Below are positions 30,401-41,211 of a stretch of 64,000 bases of DNA, in pieces (positions within the stretch are counted from its first letter, which is position 1; every line of letters starts with the position of its first letter). Source of the stretch: Zhengitettix transpicula (Eukaryota; Arthropoda; Insecta; Orthoptera; Tetrigidae); contig CM073593.1 of NCBI GenBank assembly GCA_037074705.1, forward strand, positions 107,262,238 to 107,326,237. Reading direction: 5' to 3'. The notes beneath the pieces are model-generated. The model had not been told where the DNA came from. It saw nothing but the letters and a program-made list of their open reading frames with translations, and made no database searches. The position numbers and the translations under genes are program-made.

Positions 30401-33400
30401 TCTTACGTTTTTTGAATCACCTGTCAAAAGCAACAAGGATTGCAGAAACATTGTGTGGAATTTCATTGTGCACTTATTTTGGTCTGTAATTTGGCTATTT
30501 ATTTATATAATTAGTATACATGGACATCTTATAATTATTAATGATAATTAAATTATTGATTGATTGCATAGAAAATTAAATATATAATGATTATGTGAAT
30601 AGGTAAATAGCACCATTTTCTTACCAAAAGAATCGTAAGGATCTATATTGGTGCAAGGTAAATTCCAACAATGTATGCTGCCATCCAAACCACCACTGTA
30701 ACACTGCTCTCCAGTTGCTGTCATGGCAAGACACAGCACAGCACCTGTATGGCCTCTAAATGTATACAGTGGTTCTACGTCTAATGATGCCGATCTGAAA
30801 TAATAATCTCATCTTCAATATATTCTTGCATTAGTTTGATAATCAATTCTTAACAAATAAAAGCCTAAATTTAAGTAAAACATAACTGATTTTACATTGG
30901 TGTAGGATCTAATATTATTTTGAAAATATTGGTTGAGGGCAAATCAATTCCATAAACGAAATATAAAAATAATTTATCCAGTTTCAAGCAATTGTATGAA
31001 CTAATTAGATGTTTTTATCTTCTTTTTTTTTTAATTTCACACAACATACTGTTTTAAAATCAACAAAGGAAGATGAGATACATAATAGAAACAACTTTCT
31101 ATCTTAATGTGGCAGAAGTTCAGGCTGGATAACCTAACTCCGTTTTGGAGGTAACTTCTATTTACACAGGTTTTGAGCATTCAGTTAGTAAACGTCACCA
31201 GACTATTCTCGGTAGATAAGATTCAAGTTTTCCTGATGGCTACACTGTAGAGGATGAAATATTTGGTGGTCAGGTTGATAAATGCTGAAGTGAGGGTATT
31301 ATAAGGTGTTAGTTGGTTTGACATGTAAACTAGGCCAGAACTAAAGAAGATGATGATGGTTGTGGTTCCATGTGAACTTAACGGGATATTTGGTGTTTAG
31401 GAATTGAGAGGAATTCAGAAACCGAGATTGGCCAATAGCAGTCTCCACAAGATCCTGTTCCAGTTGTCACATGAACAGGCTGACATACTCATCTGATGGC
31501 AGGTAATTCCTTGGAGAGTACAAATTGGGTTAGGATGATGTGAGAGTTTGTGGTGTAGAGGGAATTTGGTTAGGTCATATGCACAGTGGGAATTGTTGCT
31601 GAATTATTATTAGACATGTACAACTGTTGATTTATTGCCATTTGGGCAGTGGTCAACATCACGTGTGAGTTTTCGAAGACAATACTTTTTTTGTATAAAA
31701 AATTTAAATTTACTTTCAAAATAAAAAATATACGAAATAAGCAAGATTTATAAATAATTTTGTGTGTCTTTCATGGCTACATGGCATATACGAGTTTATA
31801 TAGTAATTTTTCTGCAACATGAAAAGAATGCATACTAAAAAACATTAAGTCTCACTTCTTTGCAGGTGCAGTCTTCAGCAAATTCCATAATTTAAGTGTG
31901 TGATCTTCACTAGCTGTTATCAAAACTGGCTCAACAGGGTGGAATGCCAATGCACGAACTCCATCAAAATGACTTCTCAAAGTATATTTTGCATTCCAAG
32001 TTTTTCGGTAAGATTCCTTGGTATTGGCAATCTGTAAAAGCAGAGAGAAAACGCAGTTTTGTACTTACACATTCTGGACTGAAAAGTACTATAAACATTT
32101 TAACTGAAAATATGGTCCACAAAATAAATGGATTTAAAAACAAAAATTATGAATTAACAAAATGATGTTATTCATTGGTGTTTTATCATACAAAAATTTA
32201 GGTAAGCAGCACTAAGGACATAGCCACTGCATTGTGCATGTTGCAGCGGGTGAAAGTTTTCTGCATAATTTTAAAACATTACAACTTTTATTTTCAGTTA
32301 ATATAATGGGGATTGAAATATGCAGACTCAACAGAATATAAAAGTGCTGAATTTTTCGACACGGATTAGCGTCTTTTTCTAACAGTATAAACTTAAGACT
32401 GGAATTAAACTTGAAAATTGCAGTTTTTAAATATTAAGTTGCATTAGAACCAATGATAACATACCACAGAGATATAAAGCAAATTCATTGTTCTTATCTT
32501 TCCTTATAATATTGTTCTGGTAGAGTACAAAATTAATTCTAGCTAATCTACGTTTAAGCACTTGGAAATAAATTCAATATGGTAGAGGTTAGCCAGTAAA
32601 ATATTTTTGACATAGTTTTAAAACCGATGGACAAGATTCAACAATGACACAGCTTTGTCCACCAAATTGTAAAAAATAGTGTGCTTCTGTGTAGCAGGAT
32701 GGTAAAATAAAAAATTTAGAACACTGCCTGAAAAGGTTGGTTTGTGGTACCAATTAAAATTTAATTTATGATTGATACGGGAACAGGATATAATGGTCAA
32801 ATAATAGTTAATACAAGGATCTGGTGGTAAAATTTGTTGTTGAAAATGAAATGTGGAACTAAGGACAAAGTTGATGACAAGGTTCATTTCAGTGCAACTC
32901 TGCTAGAACTGACATGAAAGGAATACTTGGTTATCAACAGTCTTAAATCCTATGGACTACTAATGAAGATCTATTTAATGTTTTATTTTAAGTTCTTTGG
33001 CCCTAATTAATGTTATTAAAGTTCTTTGGCCCTAATTAATGTTATTAAAGTTCTTTGTCTTAAGTTCATCACCATTAGGGGGAAAGACTCCAAGACAGCC
33101 ATGTCAAAACATCTAGCCGTTTTAAATTTTCTTAGTTTTTATTTCTTTATTTTCAATTTGTCTGTACGAAGGTCATTTTTTAGAATATTATTTTTAACAG
33201 ACATTAATTTCTATGTTATATAATAAATATTACCAAACAATAAATGACACTAAGGAACAAATTAAACGTCACTCACGTCATAAGCTGCTTCTGCTTCATT
33301 ATTAACAGTCAACTGAGCTAGATCACCCAAGCCCAAAGTAGAATCCAAAACTTCCTCATCTCTCAATCCACTGCCGATAGGTCGTCGATGTCCCCCTGGA

Positions 33401-36400
33401 AACTCTTGGAAACTCAAAGCTCTGCTTCCTGAAATTAGTTTTGATAGCCATAAATACAAGGTCTGGGAAACTCAAAAGCCCTGCTTGCTTCCTGAAATTA
33501 GTTTGAATATCCTAAAAACTAAATAGGTAGGTTAACTCACTCCAGTCAGGATCACCCTGTGAATGTAAATCTCCACTAGCATCCTCAACTTCAGTGATCA
33601 TATTCAGTTCATTATAAACTTCTTCTGCCTCGGCATCAACATCATCAGCCAATGTTTCACTGAGCATCAAACTCTGCAACAGAATTTATTGTAAAGTCAA
33701 ATGAAGCTAATTTTGTATCCAAAACTAATTAAGTAATTTTAACATATAAAATTCAGATAAGAGTTCATTAAAATCAAAACAGAAAATACTTTTTACAAGT
33801 TATTATTACCATATTCCGAAGTTTTATTGGCCAATTACTCTCAAAACCACAAGAGGAAATGTTCTGAAAAGCTAATTATGAACAACACTCCGCTAGAAAT
33901 TATTGTACATTAAATGGACAGAAAACTAAAGAATCATATCACATACAACTTAAAGAACTTTAAAAAAATGAAATAAAGGTAGGCTTGTCAAGCTTCAGTG
34001 AGAGAATATTGTCAATGGATGAAGGGTGTTTTGTACTAGAAACATCATGACCTACAGTACAAAAAAAGTAGCAAAGACTAAGTGGTAGCAAGCAAGCAGA
34101 TAGCTAAATTATAAATATAAATTGTACTAGATATATTCAGAATGCGAATAATTGCAAAAATGCCAATTGACTGATATAAGAGCACAGGAAGAACGTCTTT
34201 TCTTTAAACCCATTGTGGCATAGTGGTTTTCTTTGAACCTCTATATATCATTTTCGGCATGAAGGTCTCATGTTGCAATCACCTATTAGACCTTGTACAA
34301 TGTTGAGTTCTGTATGTTCCTTATGTAACTCGTGTTAGTTTCAGTTCCCACAAAATTAAGGGTAGTTTTGGTAGATCCTTTAAAATCATAAAAATAGTCA
34401 AACACTCAACGGCACAGGAAGGGCAGATATACTAATACTAACATACTGGTTGTAAACACGGAAAGGGTTAAATAACCCTACTTCAGCTATTAAAACATAA
34501 AGTTGAAATTTGTAAAAACCACATAGTCTCTACATTTGGTTAATTTAATCAGAATTTTTTGACATATTCATCCTATGCTTTCATATGTCAAATGTATACA
34601 CCTAAAACATGAAAGACAAGAAATTATATGCATGGCGACTACTATTTAAAAATTTACACACATTTATAGGTAAATAAATAAAGATTCAACTTTTGAAATT
34701 ACAATAAGATGATAAACTGTTTACATTACTAAACATAAATTATGAATGCACAAATAAATAATATACTTCTGAAGAGGTGCTGTGTAGATCTCTAACTCTT
34801 TCCTCAAACTTCTCTGAAGTTGGAACACAATTGTGTAAGGGCTACCTGATAATGGATACTTCCATAGGCATAATATATTTTTATGGATAATATTTTTTTC
34901 AAATATATATCTTCCAGCCGGCAGACAGTTCAGACCTTCTCTCCTGACGAAGGGGGCTCAGGCCCTTGAAAATATTCTATCTGATTTCAGGTAAGTTGAC
35001 TTCAGTCTCTCTTTCCTATCTAAATTTGTTTTTTAATTTGACCTCATCACAATGTTATATATATATAAATATATATAAAGACACACACATACACACTTAA
35101 GGAAAATGTAACAAGTTCAAATTAAGTGGAACATTCTGATAGGAAAGAAAGACAATCCAGTTGAGCTGAGGATGAAAATAATTTCTCAAATTTTCACTCC
35201 TTAGTCAGACTGGACCAACGGTTGATTTCAGGTAAGTCAACTTCACTCTCTCTCTTTCCATACAATTAAAACAAATAGTGTGTAAAGTAAAGAGTGAAAG
35301 GTGGTGGATTACCTGAAATTGAAGCTTGGCGTATACTATTAAATAAAATGATACTGCAAACCATCACATACTTTATTCTTTCGTTTTGCTGTTTTAACAT
35401 CATCTTGGTCATCATCTGGGGGTTCATCAAGATCATCACTCATATCATCATCATCATCCATGTCCACTTCTTCATTAGCCAAAAATTCAAAATTTGCCAT
35501 AACAGCTGCTTCAGTATCAAGAATCATTGCCTCGGCCAAGGATGGAGGTGCCTGCAATACAAATGGTTATTATAAATTCCATAAAAGACAAATATCCAAA
35601 CTACAAACAATTCAAAATCTACACAGCTCTGAAGTATTTAAAAAACCCAAGAAAATGTATTCCAAATAATTAATATAACTATTTAGTTAAAACTGGATAA
35701 CATTTAACAGGTTGATATAATTTCATATATTATTTGTCTAATTAATTGCAAACTGTAAAGCTGTAAGTATTTTAATAATCCCTAATATATAATGCACTGG
35801 TAAAATTTGTGAACACTGCCTAATATATGGATAAAAAATTATTGGAGAAAAATTATTTAAGAAACTACACTATTATATTTAAATGAAGTACCTTCTTTGC
35901 TGGTGTCCTTCGGCCCTGATTTTCACTGGCTCGTTTATTAGACGATTCGTTCCCATTAAGTGTACTAACCACTGCTGCATTATTCAGATTCTCCTCACAT
36001 TCTGCATTATTGTTTAGTCCCAAAAGTGAACGAACTCTATTTGATCTTACATCAATGATGGTATCAGTATAACCTATTTCTTGAAGATATCTGCAAATAA
36101 TTTGTATTGGTAAATGAAATGCTTTAGGAAATGTAACAGGGTCAAATTAAATAACACATTTGGATAGGAAAGAGAGACAGTGTAGTAGACTTGACCAACT
36201 GTTGATTTCAAATAAGTTGACTGCTGTCTCTCTTTCTTATCTAAATGTGATATATATTATAATAGTAAGGATGTGACATTGTCAAAAGTAATTGCAATAT
36301 TGGTATGGAAAGGACAGAGAGATAGGTTGTGGCTTACCTGAAAGTGAAGTGCGGTGTCACCATAAGGAACTGAAGGTTGTTCTTCAAATTAATAATTTAA

Positions 36401-39400
36401 TGATATTTGGTGTAACAAAGTCAACAACAATATTTCAAATTATCTAACACATTGCACAGGTGTAAAGTAGGAACAAAAATAAATTTGAGAAAGGTAATAA
36501 AGAACAAGTAAGTATGTGACACCAACAAAATAATTAAAACAATTTGCATGGAAAGAAAAGACAGAAAGGTGGTAGCCTACCTAAAATTGAGGCTCAGCGT
36601 CATCACTAAGGATAGCCCCCATCCGGCTAGCTAACAAAATGTAACTCGCTATGAAAAAACATATGTTTTTCTGGCTAAAAACCAGTAGATTTAAGCTTAT
36701 ACATCTGGTAGGTATGTATGCAAGTGTTGAATCAGTGACGTCAATCGTCCTTTCTCTGTCTAGACCAGTGCTTCCCAGCCTTTTACTTACCATTTTCCAT
36801 CTAAGTCTTACTAATGCCCTCCTATATGCACGTTTTTATATTCATAAATTGAATTATTCCCTAAAGAAGGCAAATTACAACTTGTGTGTCACAGTTCTTC
36901 AATAATAATGATTCAAAACTTACCAAGTGCTAATTTCAAATGAAGATACCAACAATGTTTCCTTTTTTACAAGTTAAATCAAATCTGGCAATTTTTAAAC
37001 TCTAATTGAGCTCATCTTTAAATTGTGCTAGCTGTTATGGTACAATACATTCAAATATGCTGATAAAGTCACCAATATAGGTCACCCCCCCCCCCTACTT
37101 AAACAAGTCTAAATAGGCTTATGTCAATTTAGACTTAAACAATAGCTAGCATAAACCCTCCCTTATTATGCCACACTACATAACTGCAAAAACGTAATAT
37201 ATGTATGTTGCCTGTATGTATCAGAGCCTTTCCTTTCTCGTGGCACCTTGTTAAAAAGTTAGTGAGCTATTGTTTACTTCCATTCTCCACAGCTAGCTGG
37301 CTGGCATATGAGATGTGTTGCTTTTCTTCTGAATGAGGAGGCTCTGAAAATTTTAAGAACTTCCAACTCTCCTGAATGGTCACACCAAACTTCAATTCAA
37401 ATAAGCTGTCATCTTTCTCTCATTCCTTTGTATACAAATTATTTTGAGGGTGCATAACCAATCAGCACAACTTTCAGACCTAGTGTCCTGAGGTTAGACA
37501 TGCTGGTTCAATATTGTTGGAATCCAATGCATTAATTTTATTTGACATACAAATATTTTACTGTATGGAGGCGCCGCTTGTGTACAAGTATAGTATTACA
37601 ATAAATTTTACAGCTGGTATTAGCCAGTACAGTTTTTATCTGATTGAAAGTTATTTTCTTCCTGAAATTTAATATTACACCAGCTACAAGAAAATAGGAA
37701 AAAGCAAAATTAAAAAAAGGTGGATAAAATAGAAACAGAAATTAAAATGGAAAAGGAAATGAACAGGTCAGAAAGTGAAGAATGTCACTGGAGAAGAATA
37801 AAGGAAAGTGAAAAACCAGTAGGAAAGGAACGTACTGGATTCAAGACAGGTAAAAGGGCTAAGAAGACATAAATCACAATAGAATTAATAAGCAGAAAGG
37901 AAAGTCAAAATGCTGAACACTGAATAATGGACAATATTATACAGAAGAATGAACACTCAGTCAAGGAAGGAAAAAGACAAATCAAGGGGTAGTTGAATGG
38001 TGAGTGTGTGGAAACAGTAGAAATAGGGAAGCAAAATTTGGTTCACAATATAAAATATATGTGCCATAAAACATAAAGGAAAATAAGCAGACCTTTACAA
38101 GAATGCTTATCAAATGAAAACAGTTTGACAAGGGATGTGCTGGTAGACACAACCTAAGAGAGGAAGAACAAAATTTGTCTGGAAGAATTGAGATGGTTGC
38201 AAAGGAGTAAATAGAAGAGCTCTAGAGATGAATTAGTGGAAGAGAAGGCACAGATCCTGCAATAGCAAAAAAATTGAGTGTGGTTTTATTAGGAGTGCAC
38301 TGTTCGGGAAACAATTAATTCAGTTGTCAATTTCAAGTTACACAGTCTCCCTCATAAAAACTAAAATAACAAAGATCAGGACTGCTTCTATACAAATTTA
38401 TCATTTTATGTTCAAACCAGACCGAAAAATATAATAAATCTTAAAGTGAATAAAAGATTATTACCCTGTTATTTAATATATAATTTTATTTCCTGTAATT
38501 TAATATTTCACTTCATCAAAATAAAATGTCTGTCATTGATAAATCACTCTAGGATTTACAAAAAATGGGGATAAATAGTTGGAAATTAAAAATTACTGAT
38601 GTAACAATCAAAATGTGTAGGATTAACACATGTGTCGTCTGACCACAATTTCCAACGGTATTAGGAACAGAAATTAATAAATTCCATTATTTTTATATAT
38701 AGTATAATACATAATTATATTATTTACATTTGAGTAATAAATGATTACATTGTCTAGAGACAAGTATGTAATGGTGGGGATATGAAATGACAGGAATGTC
38801 AGTCTCAGGAATTCTGTTCAAGTAATTAAACAAGCTAATATTGGAGGTATGGAAATAGCTGCAATAAAAAAACATGTAAGCAATCTGTGACAATTTGAAG
38901 TTAATTTCTTGTAAAATAGTAGTTCAAGCATTTTTATTTCCCTTAAAACTGTCATTTATATCCACTGTTTACATCTTTCTACATCACTTTTATATTGACA
39001 CCAGTTATCTGCAAAGTATTGTTTTACATCCCATTGCAAAAAAATACTGTGCAGTGTAATACTTCATAGTAAGTGGGCTAAGAGTGATGTCTTTAGAGAC
39101 CCTGTTCAGTAAGTAGTGTTGTCATGTTGTTAGTCCCTCTTCTGTTTAAGAAATCATTTAACCTAATGTGTCATAACACCTATTTCATATTCAGAAAAAC
39201 AGTTATTGTATAATACACCAGACCTCTAAAAAAATTACTTACTGTCGCAACAGTTGTCTTCCTTGCCGCCAACTAACATTACTGAGTGCTGTGAATGATG
39301 CCTCGCCATCTACAGGGGCTTCTGGACCACCAGGTTCATCAAATATGGGGGGTTTCACATCACCTTGTTGTAATTCAGTGCCATATTTTAGTTTATGGTA

Positions 39401-40049
39401 TTTTGCTCTAGAAAATAAAGTTTCTTATATCAATTAATTTGATCAAAATTAAATTTGTTTAACATAACCTACGATTAATTAACGAAAAATTTAATACCTT
39501 TCTTGTTTCAAAGCATATTCCAACATTTTTATTCGTCTCACCAAATCATTCTTCAAGTTTTCTTGGCCTTTCCTTTCACCTTGAAGAAAAGCTATCCTGG
39601 CCTGAAAATGTTTAAAACATGACAGTAAGAGATTAGCGGACAAAACGACACTCGCGAAAGAATATTGACAACTCCTGTATCCAGTCATTGGCCTACTACT
39701 ACATTATTGATACGTGTAGTACAACAAAAAACACAACCATCAATCGCGCTATGTCTAGGAAATAACGTACAACAATCTGAATTAATTTTAAGAAGGAAAA
39801 TGGACCGCAATTTACCTGTAATTCAGCTCTATCCACTTCCCATTGCGACCTCTCCATTTCGAACCTAGCCCACTCATGTTGAATGAAATGTAAAATTCCT
39901 GGTATCGAATATTGAGTTCTTTGGTTTTCATCATCATTCTGCTTGTTTCCTACATTTACTCCACCACTAGGTCCAAGCTGCCCATTATGATTTTGTGATG
40001 GAGAACTATCTTCCATTGTGGGCCCACCGCACTGACTTGGTATCTTCAT
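27475..40049 (-). CDS. STRN: Striatin family protein (STRIPAK scaffold), complete
   Basis: Striatin (Cka in Drosophila) is the B''' subunit that links PP2A to GCK kinases in the STRIPAK complex. Coding exons on the minus strand: 39816-40049, 39498-39601, 39243-39407, 35892-36090, 35372-35551, 33541-33673, 33277-33428, 31856-32031, 30625-30794, 29623-29790, 29135-29265, 28299-28473, 27475-27644. They total 2157 nt, 718 residues plus TGA, with every phase matching. The start ATG (40049-40047) is the first in frame after an upstream TGA. Residues 48-63 (SIPGILHFIQHEWARF) hold the caveolin-binding motif; a coiled coil follows to about 115; an acidic linker (MDDDDDMSDDLDEPPDDD) lies in exon 5; WD40 repeats run from about 397 to the end, with LRSHFDGVRALAFHP, ITASEDHTLKLWN, ITAHEDRHIRFFD and C-terminal ASAGADALAKVFV. 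Length and motifs match the family closely. Introns carry many repeats. Confidence 0.97.
30185..30475. mobile_element. Foldback element with hammerhead-like ends, in striatin intron
   Basis: Inverted ends share CACACAATG, CTGCAAT.CTTGTTGCTTT and the GCACATAAAT/ATTGTGCACTT outer blocks. The left end, read on the minus strand, has CTGATGA (30229-30223) and helix II GCAA/TTGC before GAACC; the right end, on the plus strand, has CTGTCAA, GCAA/TTGC and GAAACATTG. Both cores carry substitutions in boxes that are invariant in active hammerheads. Related copies lie at 40450-40490 and 51501-51546. Confidence 0.5.
33405..33512 (-). repeat. Tandem duplication of the striatin exon 7 acceptor
   Basis: The minus-strand block ACTAATTTCAG|GAAGCAGAGC...TTTGAGTTTCC at the start of exon 7 (acceptor before 33428) is repeated about 60 bases upstream, where a second acceptor would start an exon at 33491. 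Use of the upstream acceptor gives TGA at the seventh codon, so it cannot make full-length striatin. The copies differ by small insertions (GCAAGCAGG against GCAGAG). Confidence 0.7.
34205..34330 (+). repeat. Possible degenerate tRNA-derived SINE
   Basis: TGGCATAGTGG at 34216-34226 fits the A box of an RNA polymerase III promoter, and about 50 bases on GTTGCAATC resembles a decayed B box (GTTCGAATC). The 3' end is not clear. It lies in a striatin intron. Confidence 0.35.
34930..34984 (+). ncRNA. Hammerhead-like motif with AATATT helix III
   Basis: CTGACGA at 34944-34950, helix II AGGG/CCCTT region (34951-34967), GAA at 34968-34970, then AATATT (34971-34976), a perfect palindrome in the place where other copies have ACGT, and H17 = C34977. 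CAGA (34931-34934) can pair with TCTG (34980-34983). The palindrome is changed but still self-complementary. Confidence 0.45.
34985..35330. repeat. Intronic MITE-like repeats bearing TTTCAG|GTAAG
   Basis: Two related units, near 34985-35040 and 35110-35330. Each holds ATTTCAGGTAAGT followed by CTCTCTTTCC on the plus strand; the second also has GGTGGATTACCTGAAATTG, its inverted counterpart. They belong to the same broad family as the palindromes at 43570-43860 and 55451-55740. They lie in the striatin intron between exons 35372-35551 and 33541-33673, where the plus-strand splice-like motif is antisense and the 35311 copy is sense. Confidence 0.55.
36125..36400. repeat. MITE-like arms in striatin intron 3
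   Basis: A unit at 36125-36250 (GGATAGGAAAGAGAGACAG ... GTTGACTGCTGTCTCTCTTTC) is followed by a left arm of the palindromic family (ATTGGTATGGAAAGGACAG, GTTGTGGCTTACCTGAAAGTG, CCATAAGGAACTGAAGG). Read on the minus strand, in the sense of striatin, the arm contains CTTTCAG|GTAAGCC. The right arm is missing. A further diverged unit is at about 36540-36610. Confidence 0.6.
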
Positions 40050-41211
40050 GACATGGCCGCCATTACAGCAACTTCATGAACATTAGTTAACAACTTTAGC
40101 GGAAAAGTATAATAAAGTTTACAATACGTTATTAGTTTGATAATATTTATTTATTTTTATTGTTTCTGTAATAATTATGATACGCAATTGATGATTACAA
40201 ACAACATACTGAAAGTTCATACATTGACCTTCTTAGTTGCACAGACCTTTCAATGTCCAAAGACTGTAAAATGGTAAGTGACAAAATTCGGGTTACGAAT
40301 CAGAAAGAAAGTAGGAGGAGTATTGATAAATAGCCCAAGGTAGTTGCAAATAATAGAATCTAAAACTATTGCTATAATTGAAACAAATATATAACACATA
40401 AATTGGCAATTCATGGATACAACTAGATAAAGAAGTAGGGAATTAACGAGAAATTAACGTTTCTGCAATCCTTGTTGCGATTGAAAATTGTATGATACGC
40501 AATAACGACAAATCGTTGATCCATAAAGGTACTGTCATATGAATTTTAAAACACATGATATTTTTAGAATATTATTAACAGATACGTAGAAATTTACAAA
40601 GAATTATTTTAAAATTCCCGACGATTAGAATACGATGCAGTACGTGGACGCAGATTCAATAGTTCCTAATCGCGTCCTCCACAGCTGACAACTGAATCCA
40701 GTATTAGAATGAGCGAGCATGTCAGAATCTTAAACGACTACAAAAAAATATCTCCGTAGCGTACTAGTCAGATAAATAACAGGCAAACAATACTAATGCC
40801 CTTTTTATACAACGTTTACACAATTTCATTTATACGTGACAGAAGCTCTGTTAAGCGTTGGACTATATCAATTACAATCTTTTCATGTGGAGACAAGACA
40901 GTGACGTTGAATTGTTTACTGGGGAGGGAGGGGATACGATCGTCAGCTGTCATGGGAGGTAGAAGGTACTCGTCAGTAGAACAAGACCAGATGTTTGGCA
41001 ATTGTCACGTCTGGTTTCCTCCGATAATTCGCGTGGTTTTTATTTGATAACTCAGTGAATCACAAACTTACTAATTATGCAAGGAAGAGGACTATACTAG
41101 TGTGTTCAATTCTGGTGTATAGAAAGTACATAATTTTTTTAAAAAAAGGTGTTGTTCTGTTCTTTGTAGGGTGGCAGAAGAATTCTTTTCAAATATTAAT
41201 TTAATGAACCA
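40050..41211. promoter_or_regulatory. Divergent promoter region of striatin and syntaxin-5
   Basis: The two start codons lie 1162 bp apart in head-to-head orientation, so both promoters must fit here unless first exons extend into the neighbours. A good acceptor (GTTCTTTGTAG at 41159-41169) suggests that the syntaxin-5 coding exon begins at 41170 and that an untranslated first exon lies upstream. I see no convincing TATA box. Each main ATG is overlapped by the stop of a tiny upstream frame: ATG GCG GCC ATG TCA TGA before striatin and ATG AAC CAA TGA (41204-41215) before syntaxin-5. A degraded hammerhead-family fragment lies at 40450-40490. Confidence 0.6.

Noticed and set aside
31070..31660. 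Possible coding insert in a striatin intron
   Set aside because: Composition differs from its surroundings and it is probably an interspersed repeat, but I found no motif, terminal repeat or second copy in the window to support a specific call.
35339..35557. Separate acidic small protein
   Set aside because: It is striatin exon 5 read into its intron; phase and splice sites fit striatin.
37680..38290. Purine-rich stretch in striatin intron 3 as a gene
   Set aside because: A- and G-rich with no long frame, no splice-bounded open block and no repeat partner seen.
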